This document shows, piece by piece, positions 1-9,479 of a DNA stretch of 64,000 bases; the stretch's first letter is position 1, and each line of letters opens with the position of its first letter. The translations under genes were made by a program, and so were the position numbers. The stretch is taken from assembly GCF_000224145.3 (NCBI RefSeq), contig NC_020179.2:2941885-3005884 (forward strand). Direction: 5' to 3'. A model generated the notes under the pieces. That model worked only from the letters and a program-made list of their open reading frames with translations. It ran no database searches and was not told the origin of the DNA. This DNA is from Ciona intestinalis. Lineage: Eukaryota > Chordata > Ascidiacea > Phlebobranchia > Cionidae.

Positions 1-720
1 TTCGTCATTGTTTTCCGTGACATTATCAGTTTCGTCATTATTTTCCGTGACATCATCAGTTTCGTCATTGCTTTCCGTGACTTCATCAGTTTCGTCATTG
101 TTTTCCGTGACATCATCAGTTTTGTCATTGTTTTCCGTGACTTCATCAGTTTCGTCATTGTTTACCGTGACATCATCAGTTTCGTCATTATTTTCCGTGA
201 CATCATCAGTTTCGTCATTGTTTTCCGTGACAACATCAGTTTCGTCATTATTTTCCATGGCGTCATCAGTTCCGTCATTGTTTTCAGTGACATCATCAGT
301 TCCGTCATTGTTTTCCGTGACAACATCAGTTTCGTCATTATTTTCCATGGCGTCATCGGTTCCGCCATTGTTTTCCGTGACATCATTAGTTTCGTCATTG
401 TTTTCCGTGACAACATCAGTTTCGTCATTGTTTTCCGTGACATCACCAGTTTCGTCATTGCTTTCCGTGACATCATCAGTTTCGTCATTATTTTCCGTAA
501 CATCATCAGTTTCGTCATTGTTTTCCGTGACATCCTCAGTTTCGTCACTATTTTCCGTGACATCATCGGTTCCGTCATTGTTTTCAGTGACATTATCAGT
601 TTCGTCATTATTTTCCGTGACATCATCAGTTTCGTCATTATTTTCCGTGACATCATTAGTTTCGTCATTGTTTTCGGTGACATCATCAGTTTCATCATTG
701 TTTTCCGTGACGTCATCATT
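1..720 (-). repeat. Coding minisatellite, 24 x 30 bp
   Basis: Twenty-four head-to-tail 30-bp units fill 1-720 exactly and continue past the left edge. Each encodes a ten-residue acidic unit on the minus strand. Variation is mainly at the first AAT/AAC of the Asn pair and at Asp-Asp or Glu-Gly positions. Because the unit is a multiple of three, the opposite strand and another minus frame also stay open across the array. Confidence 0.95.
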
Positions 721-1758
721 TTTAGTATCCGCGTCGTCTACATTCACATCCGTATCCACGCTTTTTTCCTCTACACTATCAGCATCCTCATCGTGATCGT
801 TATTTATCGTTACATCATCGTTAGCATCAGGCGTAGCAACACGTTGGTCTTGCTGTTGAAACTCGGGAGCGTCGAAACCATTTTGCGGCGAGTTGTTCAT
901 ATCAGGTAGTTTTCTCGAATGAGCGTTTTCTGAATCTTTCAACAAACCGGCTCGATTTAAAGGCACTTTACCCGGGGTATTTAATTCTCCAACAGAATCT
1001 TCGCCTTTTTTAACCTTGTACATAGAAAGGTCTGGCGGAATGTTTAACTTGTTGTTGAAAACACCCGCGTTCTGAACACCAACATTGTTTTGATCTTCTA
1101 CTGGATCTTGACCATGTTGATCCGTGTTTTCTTCCGGATCCTGATCCGTTCGATCGTGCGAATCTGGCTCTATATTATCCTGCCCATCTTCATCTTCGCG
1201 CTCTTCTGAATCTGGATCTCTACTTTCATCTGAGTCCGAATACGGGTCATCATCCTCTGCCTCTTCTTCCGAATCTGTATCTTCCTGCTCACCAGCATCT
1301 GCATCAACTATTGGAGATCTATCAGAATCATCTTCCAACAAATCGTCCCTCGCTTCTTCGTCATCTTCCTCTCCTTCATTGGTTTCTTCCTCATCTTCAT
1401 ATGGCTCATCATCCTCAGCATTATCATCATCCACATCCTCACGTGGGTTCCCTCCATCCAAGTCCTCTTCATCTTCGTTTGATCTTCCTATATCCAGGTC
1501 ATCTTTCGCGCCTTCATGTTGAAAAAACTGCGGGAATTGACCTCGAGTTTCATCTTTATAAGTGTCTTCTATATTTCCAGGTCTAAGACCATTGATGCTT
1601 CCCTGCGGTGAAAACTGAGCAGGGCGGTTTCTAGCGTTGTCATTATGTTGCCCGAACCCCCCAAACGTATCCGAGGGTAATTTGTTACTATTCAATGGCA
1701 GAGAGTAACTAAGTTGGACAAGTAAAAGTAACAGCAATGTTACCTTAACGGTAAACAT
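1..1758 (-). CDS. Secreted, highly acidic repeat protein (3' end outside window)
   Basis: An uninterrupted frame of 586 codons runs from an ATG at 1756-1758 to the window edge with no stop, so the C-terminus is missing. Residues 1-20 are a textbook signal peptide (MFTVKVTLLLLLLVQLSYS, then LP), so the product should enter the secretory pathway. Residues about 85-205 are dominated by Asp and Glu with Ser and Gly; residues about 206-345 are mixed polar; residues 347-586 are 24 copies of a 10-residue repeat with consensus TDDVTENNDE. No cysteine-rich or enzymatic domain is visible. The composition suggests an extracellular calcium- or matrix-binding protein, comparable in style to acidic secreted phosphoproteins, but I do not recognise a family. 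No intron is needed. The repeat copies differ mostly by silent or conservative changes, which supports translation of this strand. Confidence 0.85.
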   Translation of the reverse strand, partial: MFTVKVTLLLLLLVQLSYSLPLNSNKLPSDTFGGFGQHNDNARNRPAQFSPQGSINGLRPGNIEDTYKDETRGQFPQFFQHEGAKDDLDIGRSNEDEEDLDGGNPREDVDDDNAEDDEPYEDEEETNEGEEDDEEARDDLLEDDSDRSPIVDADAGEQEDTDSEEEAEDDDPYSDSDESRDPDSEEREDEDGQDNIEPDSHDRTDQDPEENTDQHGQDPVEDQNNVGVQNAGVFNNKLNIPPDLSMYKVKKGEDSVGELNTPGKVPLNRAGLLKDSENAHSRKLPDMNNSPQNGFDAPEFQQQDQRVATPDANDDVTINNDHDEDADSVEEKSVDTDVNVDDADTKNDDVTENNDETDDVTENNDETNDVTENNDETDDVTENNDETDNVTENNDGTDDVTENSDETEDVTENNDETDDVTENNDETDDVTESNDETGDVTENNDETDVVTENNDETNDVTENNGGTDDAMENNDETDVVTENNDGTDDVTENNDGTDDAMENNDETDVVTENNDETDDVTENNDETDDVTVNNDETDEVTENNDKTDDVTENNDETDEVTESNDETDDVTENNDETDNVTENNDE

Positions 1759-4155
1759 TTTAAACTTCTATACTAGCCGTCTGTAAGTAAATATTCAAAA
1801 CATGATTGCGCTAAATCTATTTACGGGTAGTGAATTATTTACGAGCTATGTTAGGTAAGGCTACATGGTGGCGTTGCTATAATACACGAAATAGCGCTAC
1901 TTACAGTGTTGTGAGAGTAACAATATCACTCGTAGAAACTTCCTAATAAAAACATCCGGTTTTAAATCCCATGAAACTGGCATTGTAAGGACTCAAAAAA
2001 ACCTTCGTCTAGAACTGCTACAGTTTATAGGCCTGCATCAAATTCGTCTTTGTGGCTACTGTCTACTGGTAACTAATATCTTGCCTTGCGCTGAAAGCTT
2101 TTGTGGTTCTGCTTTATTTGACATGGGCGTACAATATGACGCAATGACGTACAAAGGCTGACAATCTTACACAATAGTGCGAAACTAGAGCACCGCCAAA
2201 TCGCCGACAGCAAATAGACCAACGTTCGTGGTAGCCAAACCAGATTGAAACGGCAGCGAAAGTTGGTTGTTATCAACGCTCAGACTATCGACTATGTAAC
2301 ACGATAAAGTGCAGGCTTACATTTGTCAAAAATGTCAACAGTACTTGAAAGTAAAAATCACTTTCCTACACTACTATCTAAATCGTCTAACTACACAAGC
2401 GACCAGAATTGAACTAGGTATAAGTAAGCTAACGCATAACACAACTTTCCAATCCTTTTCACACAAAGTGCTTCGACCACTTTTATTTCAGGCCTCGTTC
2501 TGTTTGAGCGCTCATACAATAGCAGTGTGGTACAGACGTTAACCACTAAACCGTATCGAACGTTCTGTTCAGAATAGACGTCTGTCGAGTTTCCTTTAAT
2601 TTCTCTGTCTTCTCGCAGGCGTCGGACAATCGTGGATTCGTATCTCAACTGTATCCCTTCGGGCAATTAAACAAAATTGAACTGCAATGGTGACTAACCT
2701 GCATTGCTTGAATTGAAATTCTCCCCATCAAAGCTTTAACTCTATGTACAAAGTAGGCGTGATCAAATCACATCTTACACTTACAATATCGATTTTAAAC
2801 CTTGCCTTGGAGAATATATCCAGACAGAGTAAACAGCTGCTACCCAAGGGCTTAACATTTACTTTCATATGTTTATTTAAACTTTTGCTGCCAGGGAGAT
2901 ATATTCTCTTGCTGTCAAACACATAATAAACACAATAAAATCTATTTCGGCAATGTACCCTGTCATTTTGGAACTAACGTTTTAAAAGTCCTTTTAGTTG
3001 CATACATATTGGGTTTAAAGTTCTTAGGTTATTTCTGTATTACAAGATCGCTCAGTTAGTTTAATATTGGGAGTATACACCTCTGGATAGAGGTGCATAG
3101 CTCACATCTAAAGGGCTTTGAACCCGGGCTTCTGCGGTCACAGACATCGTTGGGTGTCGCGTCCTCGATTTCAAGGTCTTTCAATTCGTACCTCCATAAT
3201 AGAGATTGCCCTGCTGTGTGTTAACAAGCCTTTATCATATATCCAAGTTTAACTGCAAAGTCACCTCGTTAACACTAAGATGTTACGTCATACTTGTTGT
3301 GACGTCAAACCTTGTGACGTAGTAAAGGCTTACGGCCATTGACATAAAAAACAAACTGTAATGCTGTATTGAGCTATTGAGAAACTTCCCAACGAGAGTG
3401 AGAAACAGGACGTCCGTGTTACGACCACACAACTGTGCTAGTGGATTCTTGTATAAGAAATAGTAGGGTGGGGAAATGGGACACCCATTTTCATTCTATT
3501 TTATTTACTCATTTGGTAGCAAACTAAGACCAGCATTTAAAAAATTATAAAACCTCACGACTCTCGTTGTTAATTGTTTAAAACACGATCAGGACATTTG
3601 GATATTATGTGCTAAGTTTGTCCCATATTCCCCACCTTACTATATATAGCCATAGATATAAACTCGATATGAAGATTTAAAAGCAATGGTATACTTTTTG
3701 TGGCTGTTTATGGTAAACCTGTCGTATAAAACAGCTACCTTTACTGCATAGGCTTATACCACACAATTAAAACACTGTTAAAATAACTTTATTTTTCGAC
3801 GCTTTGAAGAAATAGAAATAACACAGCTTTACTTATTTACTTTACTTTTATTGCACTTTGTGCATTCTATGATTATACACAAACACTACCTCAGCAACTA
3901 CAATACAGATGATCGCCATTCCAAGCGCCAATAAACTTCACATTTAAACTTTTCCGCATATCGGCTTAATTTCGTTTATAACATTTTTAGAAAAATACTC
4001 CGAACAGAATTTGCTAAGATTTGTCGTTGAGCAACCAATATAAGAATAACTATTTTCAAAATGGCAAGGAAAAAGATGCACCTCAAACAGAAGGGAAACG
4101 ACGCAAAACGTAAATTTTGCCCTTTGTAAATACACCCCACAAAACAAAAAAAGTT
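1759..4155. other. Intergenic region without supported genes
   Basis: This spacer separates the acidic-protein gene (start at 1758) from the end of the next minus-strand gene (stop at 4156). Only short non-conserved open frames occur. It holds one foldback MITE (3460-3645), a perfect TGACGTCA at 3300-3307, and AATAAA signals on the minus strand near 3788-3793 and 3847-3852 that would serve the gene ending at 4156. Confidence 0.6.
3460..3645 (+). mobile_element. Foldback MITE, family A
   Basis: One of 13 copies of an approximately 195-bp element whose ends are inverted repeats (TATAGTAGGGTGGGG at one end, its reverse complement at the other). The interior carries the family marks TTTGGTAGCAAAC and TTGTTTAAAACACGATCAGG. 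It has no coding capacity. 'Plus' here means the orientation in which the TTTGGTAG block precedes the TTTAAAACACG block. Confidence 0.85.
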
Positions 4156-7100
4156 TTACAATAGCTTTCGTTTCTGGTATCGCTTCAAAATAAATATTAC
4201 AGCACATACTACAAAGACGAGACCGCATGCTACGCCACTCATAAAAGCAAGTTCACTTGTGCTTGCGTGGTCTTTAAATAAGCCGTGAAGCTGGTCTATC
4301 ATTCCTTCCAATTTCTCACTTCTGTAGATATAAAATCAACTTAAACATAATTGCTACTGTTATACATAAGGCTATTACATGCGGTTCAACTTGATGATAA
4401 TTACTAGTAAGCCAATATAACTGGAGGCGTTCGAAAGAATATATAACGTGAATACACAGACGCTACATTGTTAGAAACATTAGTTAAACGATTTGGGTGA
4501 GTTCCTTAAGGACACACGCCAACAATGGTGGTAGTATCTGGCTTGGAATCTGGTATTGTATGGTTTAAATAAATGAATGTAACTTGCTTTATCCTAGCAT
4601 GAACGATAAACAAAAGTCGTTATAATACGGTTGAATGAATGAATGTAACTTGCTTTATCCTTGCATGAACGGTAAACAACAGTCGTTATAATACGGTTGA
4701 ATGAATGAATGAATGTAACTTAATTATCCTCACGTGGCCAGAAATCTGGCAGTCGTTAAACACAAATGTTCTGTTTCATATAACCCGTTGCCCGTTGCAT
4801 TTTAACAACTGTTGTTTAGTGTTTATTTTCTCCCCTTCTTGTTTTTAATTATTTGATATTCGCTACTGTATTCATAGAAAATATGCAATGTTATGTAAAC
4901 TTACGATTTATCTAACGGCGGGGGTACAGTCAGTGGTTCCTGTTTAGTGTATCCCTCTAACATAAAGTTAACAAGAGATGTGGATGACAGATCCTCACTC
5001 TTGTAATGATAAAGATCTGTTCGGTGGAAACTGAAACATATTGTGATAAGTACATATATACACGCAATGGTTGTACTACATCATGCACTAACTTATCTAT
5101 GAATGCATTGGCATGGGAGATTCATTGGTATATAGTAGGGTGGGGGAAGATAGGACACCTTTTCATTACAGTTTCTCTTCCGATTTGGTAGCAAACAAAG
5201 AACATTCAAAGAATTATAAAACTGTATCCTCACGACTTGAATAAACCGTTGTTAATTGTTTAAAACACAATCAGGATATTTAGATATTATGTGCTAAAGT
5301 GTTTTGTATTTCCCCATTCTACTATAACAATATATCCCAATGAATCATGCAAGATGCAATGTAATGTTAAATTCAATGTTGTTTCTACATAGCTGGCTTG
5401 TACATTTTTAATATTAGCAGACTACTATGCAATAGTTGCACTGCAGTGTGGTTTATTCACAACAGAATTTGCAGCTTGCATCTAAACTTTGGTACCTGTA
5501 TGATAACAAGTTACCACGTGCATGTTTCATTGGCACCTCTGTCTTTTTGATGCTAAATCAATGAGAAACAAAAATAATCAAACTGTATAACACAGATATA
5601 TTTCTGAATGTCTGTGTGTCTAAATATCACCCACAGAGACAAAGTCACATATGTGGTAATTCATAAACGGTCACAGATTGTGTTTTTGCTATTGTTGTTA
5701 TTGGCAGTAAGCCAACATCTCCTATTGTGTCGTGCATCATTGTGTCGCAATGACAGAAAACATGGAATTTTTTTCTGAGAGCAGTATTAATGTGTGACTT
5801 TGGTGCAAAACGTAAAATATAAAAAAGCTTGTTAAAGCACAGCAGGGCGATCTTTATAGGCACAAAATGAGAGGCGTGTAATTTAAGTACAAGACAGCAG
5901 GTACAAGGTGTAAAATACAACACCCGTGCGGCCGTGCCATAACAACTGACATTGCCCAACCACATAAGGATAAACAAGTTACATAATTTCATTCTATACC
6001 ACACTTATTTCATTGATTATAAAATAGCTAGATAACAACAGAAATCAAAACGAATACTTACAACAGAATTTTAACACAGTGGCCAACTGGATTCATCCCA
6101 AATCTGTACACAGTGCTGGAGTTTGAACTCGTATCAAATATTGCAACATTTTTCCTTCTTCTTAACCTAACTGCTGCTGTCCCAATGTCTGGAAGGTTTG
6201 GCTTCATGCAGTCAGGTCTTTTCCCATCTGCACTGTAATAATGTGTGTATGATAACACAATAGTAACATACATGGTAACTCGTAAGCTGGCACGAGGTGT
6301 TAAACCTGTGTTATAAAGACTGCTGTTTTCCGGCCACTCGAGGATAAAGTAAGTTACATTTATTCATTCATTAATCTGTATATATGTGTTTAGTGTGCAA
6401 GTTTCAGTGTATACCACTTTACTTATCACCCACAAAGCAACATACATGGTAACTCGTAAGCTGGCACGAGGCGTATGAACACCCGTGTTATAACGACTGT
6501 TGTTTTCTGGCCATGAAAAAGTATGCACATAGTGTACATTGAAATAGGTAGATCAACCATAAAAATACTGCTATACATGTTTAACTACTTTTAATACTTA
6601 TAATAAATGTACATAACAGGAACTGGATATCCTATTAATAGTGACATTATTTGTCTTTTCGATTATAGTAGCAAAAAAATATTCTAAACAATAAAACCGA
6701 TTTAGAGACAAAACAACAGTTGTTAAAACACGCTTACAGTTAAAATAATCTTTTTATTCTGTTGAAAGAAAATGAGCGTGGTCTATACACCTAGCAGACA
6801 AAGAGCAATTTATGTTTAATTATTATTAAGTTAGTTTCCTAATAGAAACAAAAGTGTCAACTTACAACATGACAAGCCAGTCACCAGTTGTAGCACCTGT
6901 GGAAGATTGAGTTAAATGCTCAAATGTTTCTTCTGTTAATTCAGGTATAGGAGTTTGTTTTGCTTCTTCAATCCAATCCACAATGCTATCAGGTCCATAA
7001 TCATCTATTGTAATATTAAAGTTTTCTGTCAGTTACGAATAAATTTAACTTGCTTTATACTTGAGTGGCCAAAAAACAACAGTCAAAAAAAACTTAATTT

Positions 7101-8579
7101 AATTGTATAACACAACCCAAAAAACAAAAAAACTTAATTTAATTGTATAACACAACCCAAAAAACAAAAAAAACTTAATTTAATTGTATAACACAACCCA
7201 AAAAACAAAAAAAATTAATTTAATTGTATAACACAACCCAAAAAACAAAAAAAACTTAATTTAATTGTATAACACAACCCAAAAAACAACAAAACTTAAT
7301 TTAATTGTACAACACAAACTTATATTCTTGAATTTCTATCCGAATATTACCCATCAAGTTACATTCAGGGTAACTCGAAAGCAGGCACAAGGTGTATGAA
7401 CCGTGTGTTGTAATTACTGGGAATGAGGATAAAATAAGTATTCATAGACCACTAATTTAAGTAAAGGGAACTAAAAATAGTATCAAAAATTACTTGTTAT
7501 ATTCAGAATATATTATTAATACCTGGTTTATCGTATTTAAAAGGAGTGTTTCCAATGAAAAGTAACAACTGTGGAAAGTTGTTGACACCATACTCTGGGA
7601 ACTTAACTGCAAGCTTGTAACTTTTGACCTGGGAGTGAAGAAAATATGTTAGGGACAATACGTTAATGGCGATATGTTGGGGTTTAGTGGTCAGGCATTA
7701 GTGGTTAGCATACAAGTATTTACAATTTTCACTACTTTTTGCATTTGTTTTTCCTTTATTGTATCATTATTTTATTTATATATATACAAAAAGTACTTTT
7801 TTAGTATATAGTAAGGTGGGAAAAACGGGACACCTTTAGCAGATACTATGTAAATATTCTGATAGTGTTTTAAACAATCAACAACTGTCTATGAGCATCG
7901 TGAGGAAACGGTTTCATAATTATCTGAATATTCCTTGTTTACTACCAAATGGGACGAGAAAATAGAATAAAAAAATGTCCCATCTTTTCCACCCCTACTA
8001 TATGTACAACTCACATTTCCATCTTCAAGTTTATCTAAGTATTCAACAGCTTCATGAAAACTTGGCATTTTCTCTTTACAATCAGGACATTGGTCAAATG
8101 AAGTGTCTGAAATATTGAATTCATATTAAATTAAAACCATACTTCAGTAAGGTAGCTGAAATCGGGCTCCATTTCTATAATATTGTATTATATAGTAGGG
8201 TGGGAGAAGATGGGACACCTTTAGCACATAATATCCAAATATCCTGTGTTTTAAACAATTAACAATGGTCTATAAGAGTCGTGAGGATATAGTTTTATAA
8301 ATCTTTGAATGTTTCTTGTTTACCATTAAATGGGATAAAAAAATAGAGTCAAAAGATGTCCCATCTTTCCCCACTCCACTGTATGTCCACACAATATCTC
8401 TTAGCAATCCGCATTTTTGGTAACTTACAAAAATAAACAAGTATTTCTTCATCTCCAGCTGCAATGCTTTTAAGTAGTTGAGCTTTAGTTGTGTGAGGAA
8501 CTGCATTTGGGTCAAATTCACCATTAACTTGAAGAAAGCAATGTATCACAAAGAAAATACACACTAAACTACGGGTCAT
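4156..8579 (-). CDS. Two-thioredoxin-domain single-pass membrane protein (PDI-like)
   Basis: Seven exons: 8429-8579, 8015-8106, 7523-7628, 6866-7025, 6062-6232, 4905-5030, 4156-4321. All introns are GT-AG and the phases close to a 323-residue product. Residues 1-20 are a signal peptide ending near VNG. Domain one is a thioredoxin fold with an intact CPDC active site at 57-60 and a cis-proline context NNFPQ at 97-101. A second thioredoxin-like segment begins around 145; its active-site position (GKRPDCMKP, one Cys at 178) has lost the first cysteine. A hydrophobic span around residues 295-314 is followed by KRYQKRKLL, a short basic cytosolic tail that resembles an ER-retention signal. The likely role is a thiol-disulfide oxidoreductase or chaperone in the ER membrane. 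I do not recognise the exact orthologue. It is head to head with MRPL21, 900 bp apart. Confidence 0.85.
4490..4800 (-). mobile_element. Composite SINE remnant with tandem tail copies
   Basis: The tail of family B (GTTATAACGACT..., AGGATAAAGTAAGTTACATTC, TTCATTCA end) appears three times in tandem between about 4570 and 4790 on the minus strand. A fragment of the SINE body (GGACACACGCCAACAATGG) lies just to the left at about 4511-4535. The element sits in the last intron of the PDI-like gene. Confidence 0.65.
5131..5325 (+). mobile_element. Foldback MITE, family A
   Basis: Left end TATAGTAGGGTGGGGGAAGA, right end CCCATTCTACTATA. It lies in an intron of the PDI-like gene. Confidence 0.85.
6266..6520 (+). 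mobile_element. Two SINE tail copies, family B
   Basis: Two consecutive tail-only copies at about 6266-6371 and 6430-6520. Each starts near CATGGTAACTCGTAAGCTGG and carries GTTATAACGACT. The first ends in a TTTATTCATTCATT run. Neither has the tRNA-like head. The first overlaps the edge of exon 5 of the PDI-like gene only in flanking intron sequence. Confidence 0.7.
6643..6850 (-). repeat. Dispersed repeat, family C, (TTA)n-ended
   Basis: Matches copies at 19099-19340, 27026-27150 and 38283-38500 in the same orientation and 13590-13780, 14640-14795 and 18068-18195 in the other. Shared marks are ACAACAGTTGTTAAAAC and GAAAATAAGCGTGGTC. Copies in plus orientation end in runs of TTA, which suggests a retrotransposed SINE-like element. 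Confidence 0.65.
7085..7320. repeat. Minisatellite, six units of about 42 bp
   Basis: Six tandem units of the form CTTAATTTAATTGTATAACA followed by CAACCCAAAAAACAAAAAA. Variation is mostly in the length of the A run. It lies in an intron of the PDI-like gene, immediately next to a degraded SINE tail (about 7030-7085, minus orientation). Confidence 0.9.
7356..7445 (+). mobile_element. Diverged SINE tail, family B
   Basis: Recognisable by GTAACTCGAAAGCAGGCAC, AAGGTGTATGAAC and GAGGATAAAATAAGT. No tRNA-like head is present. Confidence 0.55.
7807..8002 (-). mobile_element. Foldback MITE, family A
   Basis: Ends TATAGTAAGGTGGG and CCACCCCTACTATA, with the interior inverted relative to the 3460 copy. 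It abuts the donor side of exon 2 (8015-8106) of the PDI-like gene by about 12 bp. Confidence 0.85.
8191..8384 (-). mobile_element. Foldback MITE, family A
   Basis: Left end TATAGTAGGGTGGGAGAAGA, right end CCCACTCCACTGTA; inverted interior. It lies in intron 1 of the PDI-like gene and ends about 45 bp from the exon 1 donor. Confidence 0.85.
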
Positions 8580-9479
8580 GGTTATTTCCTGTGGTTATCT
8601 GAAAATTACCAAATTTTGACAAACTTTGATCTATAATTTTGTAACTCAAGTTTATAGAGTTTACTACTGATGTACACCTTTGATTGTTGGCACGTATACC
8701 TTTGATTAATAGTGAAGAATCCTCTGGCATGTTTCAGATTAGGCTGATGGGAAGTGTTAGAAGTTAGTACTTTATATATGTTAGTGTTTATACGGGTTAG
8801 TGTTTAATAGTTAGAGGTTATTGGTTAGCAGATAACGCAGGAGGGATTCTTTACTAGCACATAATTGTTTCATCGACGTATAAGCTAAGTTTTATAACTT
8901 AAAATTGTTTAATTTTACATTTATTAAAAATCACTTTACAGCGAAATACCAACGGAGGGGAATAACCAATCCGGGCTGACGACACGTAACAATCGTATTT
9001 ATTCAACCATGTTAAATTAATCAGGGACCAAAGTACAATTTTAATACACGCTAATATAAAACGTACCTTGGAACTAGACCCGATTAATTAAACACTTTTT
9101 AACCGTCATGTTCAAAGTACATTTTCTAGCTAGTCCCTTGTAGTGTTAGGACAATTGTATTTCGCGTAGAGGACCACAGACTAAACACATTTTGCGTGGT
9201 ATACATTTTTCGCAATCTTATTAATTGATTGCACATATATATATAGATTAAGTAACGTAAATAATTAAATAAACGGTATTTTACAGATTTTACAAAAGTG
9301 TTATCAAATTGCCACTGATATCATATTACGCCCGCGTCGCTGTTGCCAGCAGCAGTGACATTTGATGTTGTTTGGTTGTCTGTTTCGCGTAATTTCCGTG
9401 CGTATGCTAACACATCAATTCTGTCAACGTTTCTGTTATTTCCTGTCCAGTTTTACATAGCTAGAACTTTGTAAACAGT
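8580..9479. promoter_or_regulatory. Divergent promoter region, PDI-like gene / MRPL21
   Basis: Nine hundred bases separate two start codons that point away from each other. No open frame or repeat copy is supported here. The transcription start sites of both genes must lie in it or in unseen 5' exons. No clear TATA box was identified next to either start. Confidence 0.5.

Noticed and set aside
1-720. Regular repeats as a CRISPR array
   Set aside because: Units are contiguous with no unique spacers and encode a protein in a eukaryotic gene.
8-796. Long plus-strand Ser/Val/Phe-rich open frame
   Set aside because: It is the antisense shadow of the 30-bp coding array; it lacks a signal, a start context and any extension beyond the repeats.
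7085-7320. Six regular units as a CRISPR-like array
   Set aside because: Continuous A-rich minisatellite without spacers, inside an intron.
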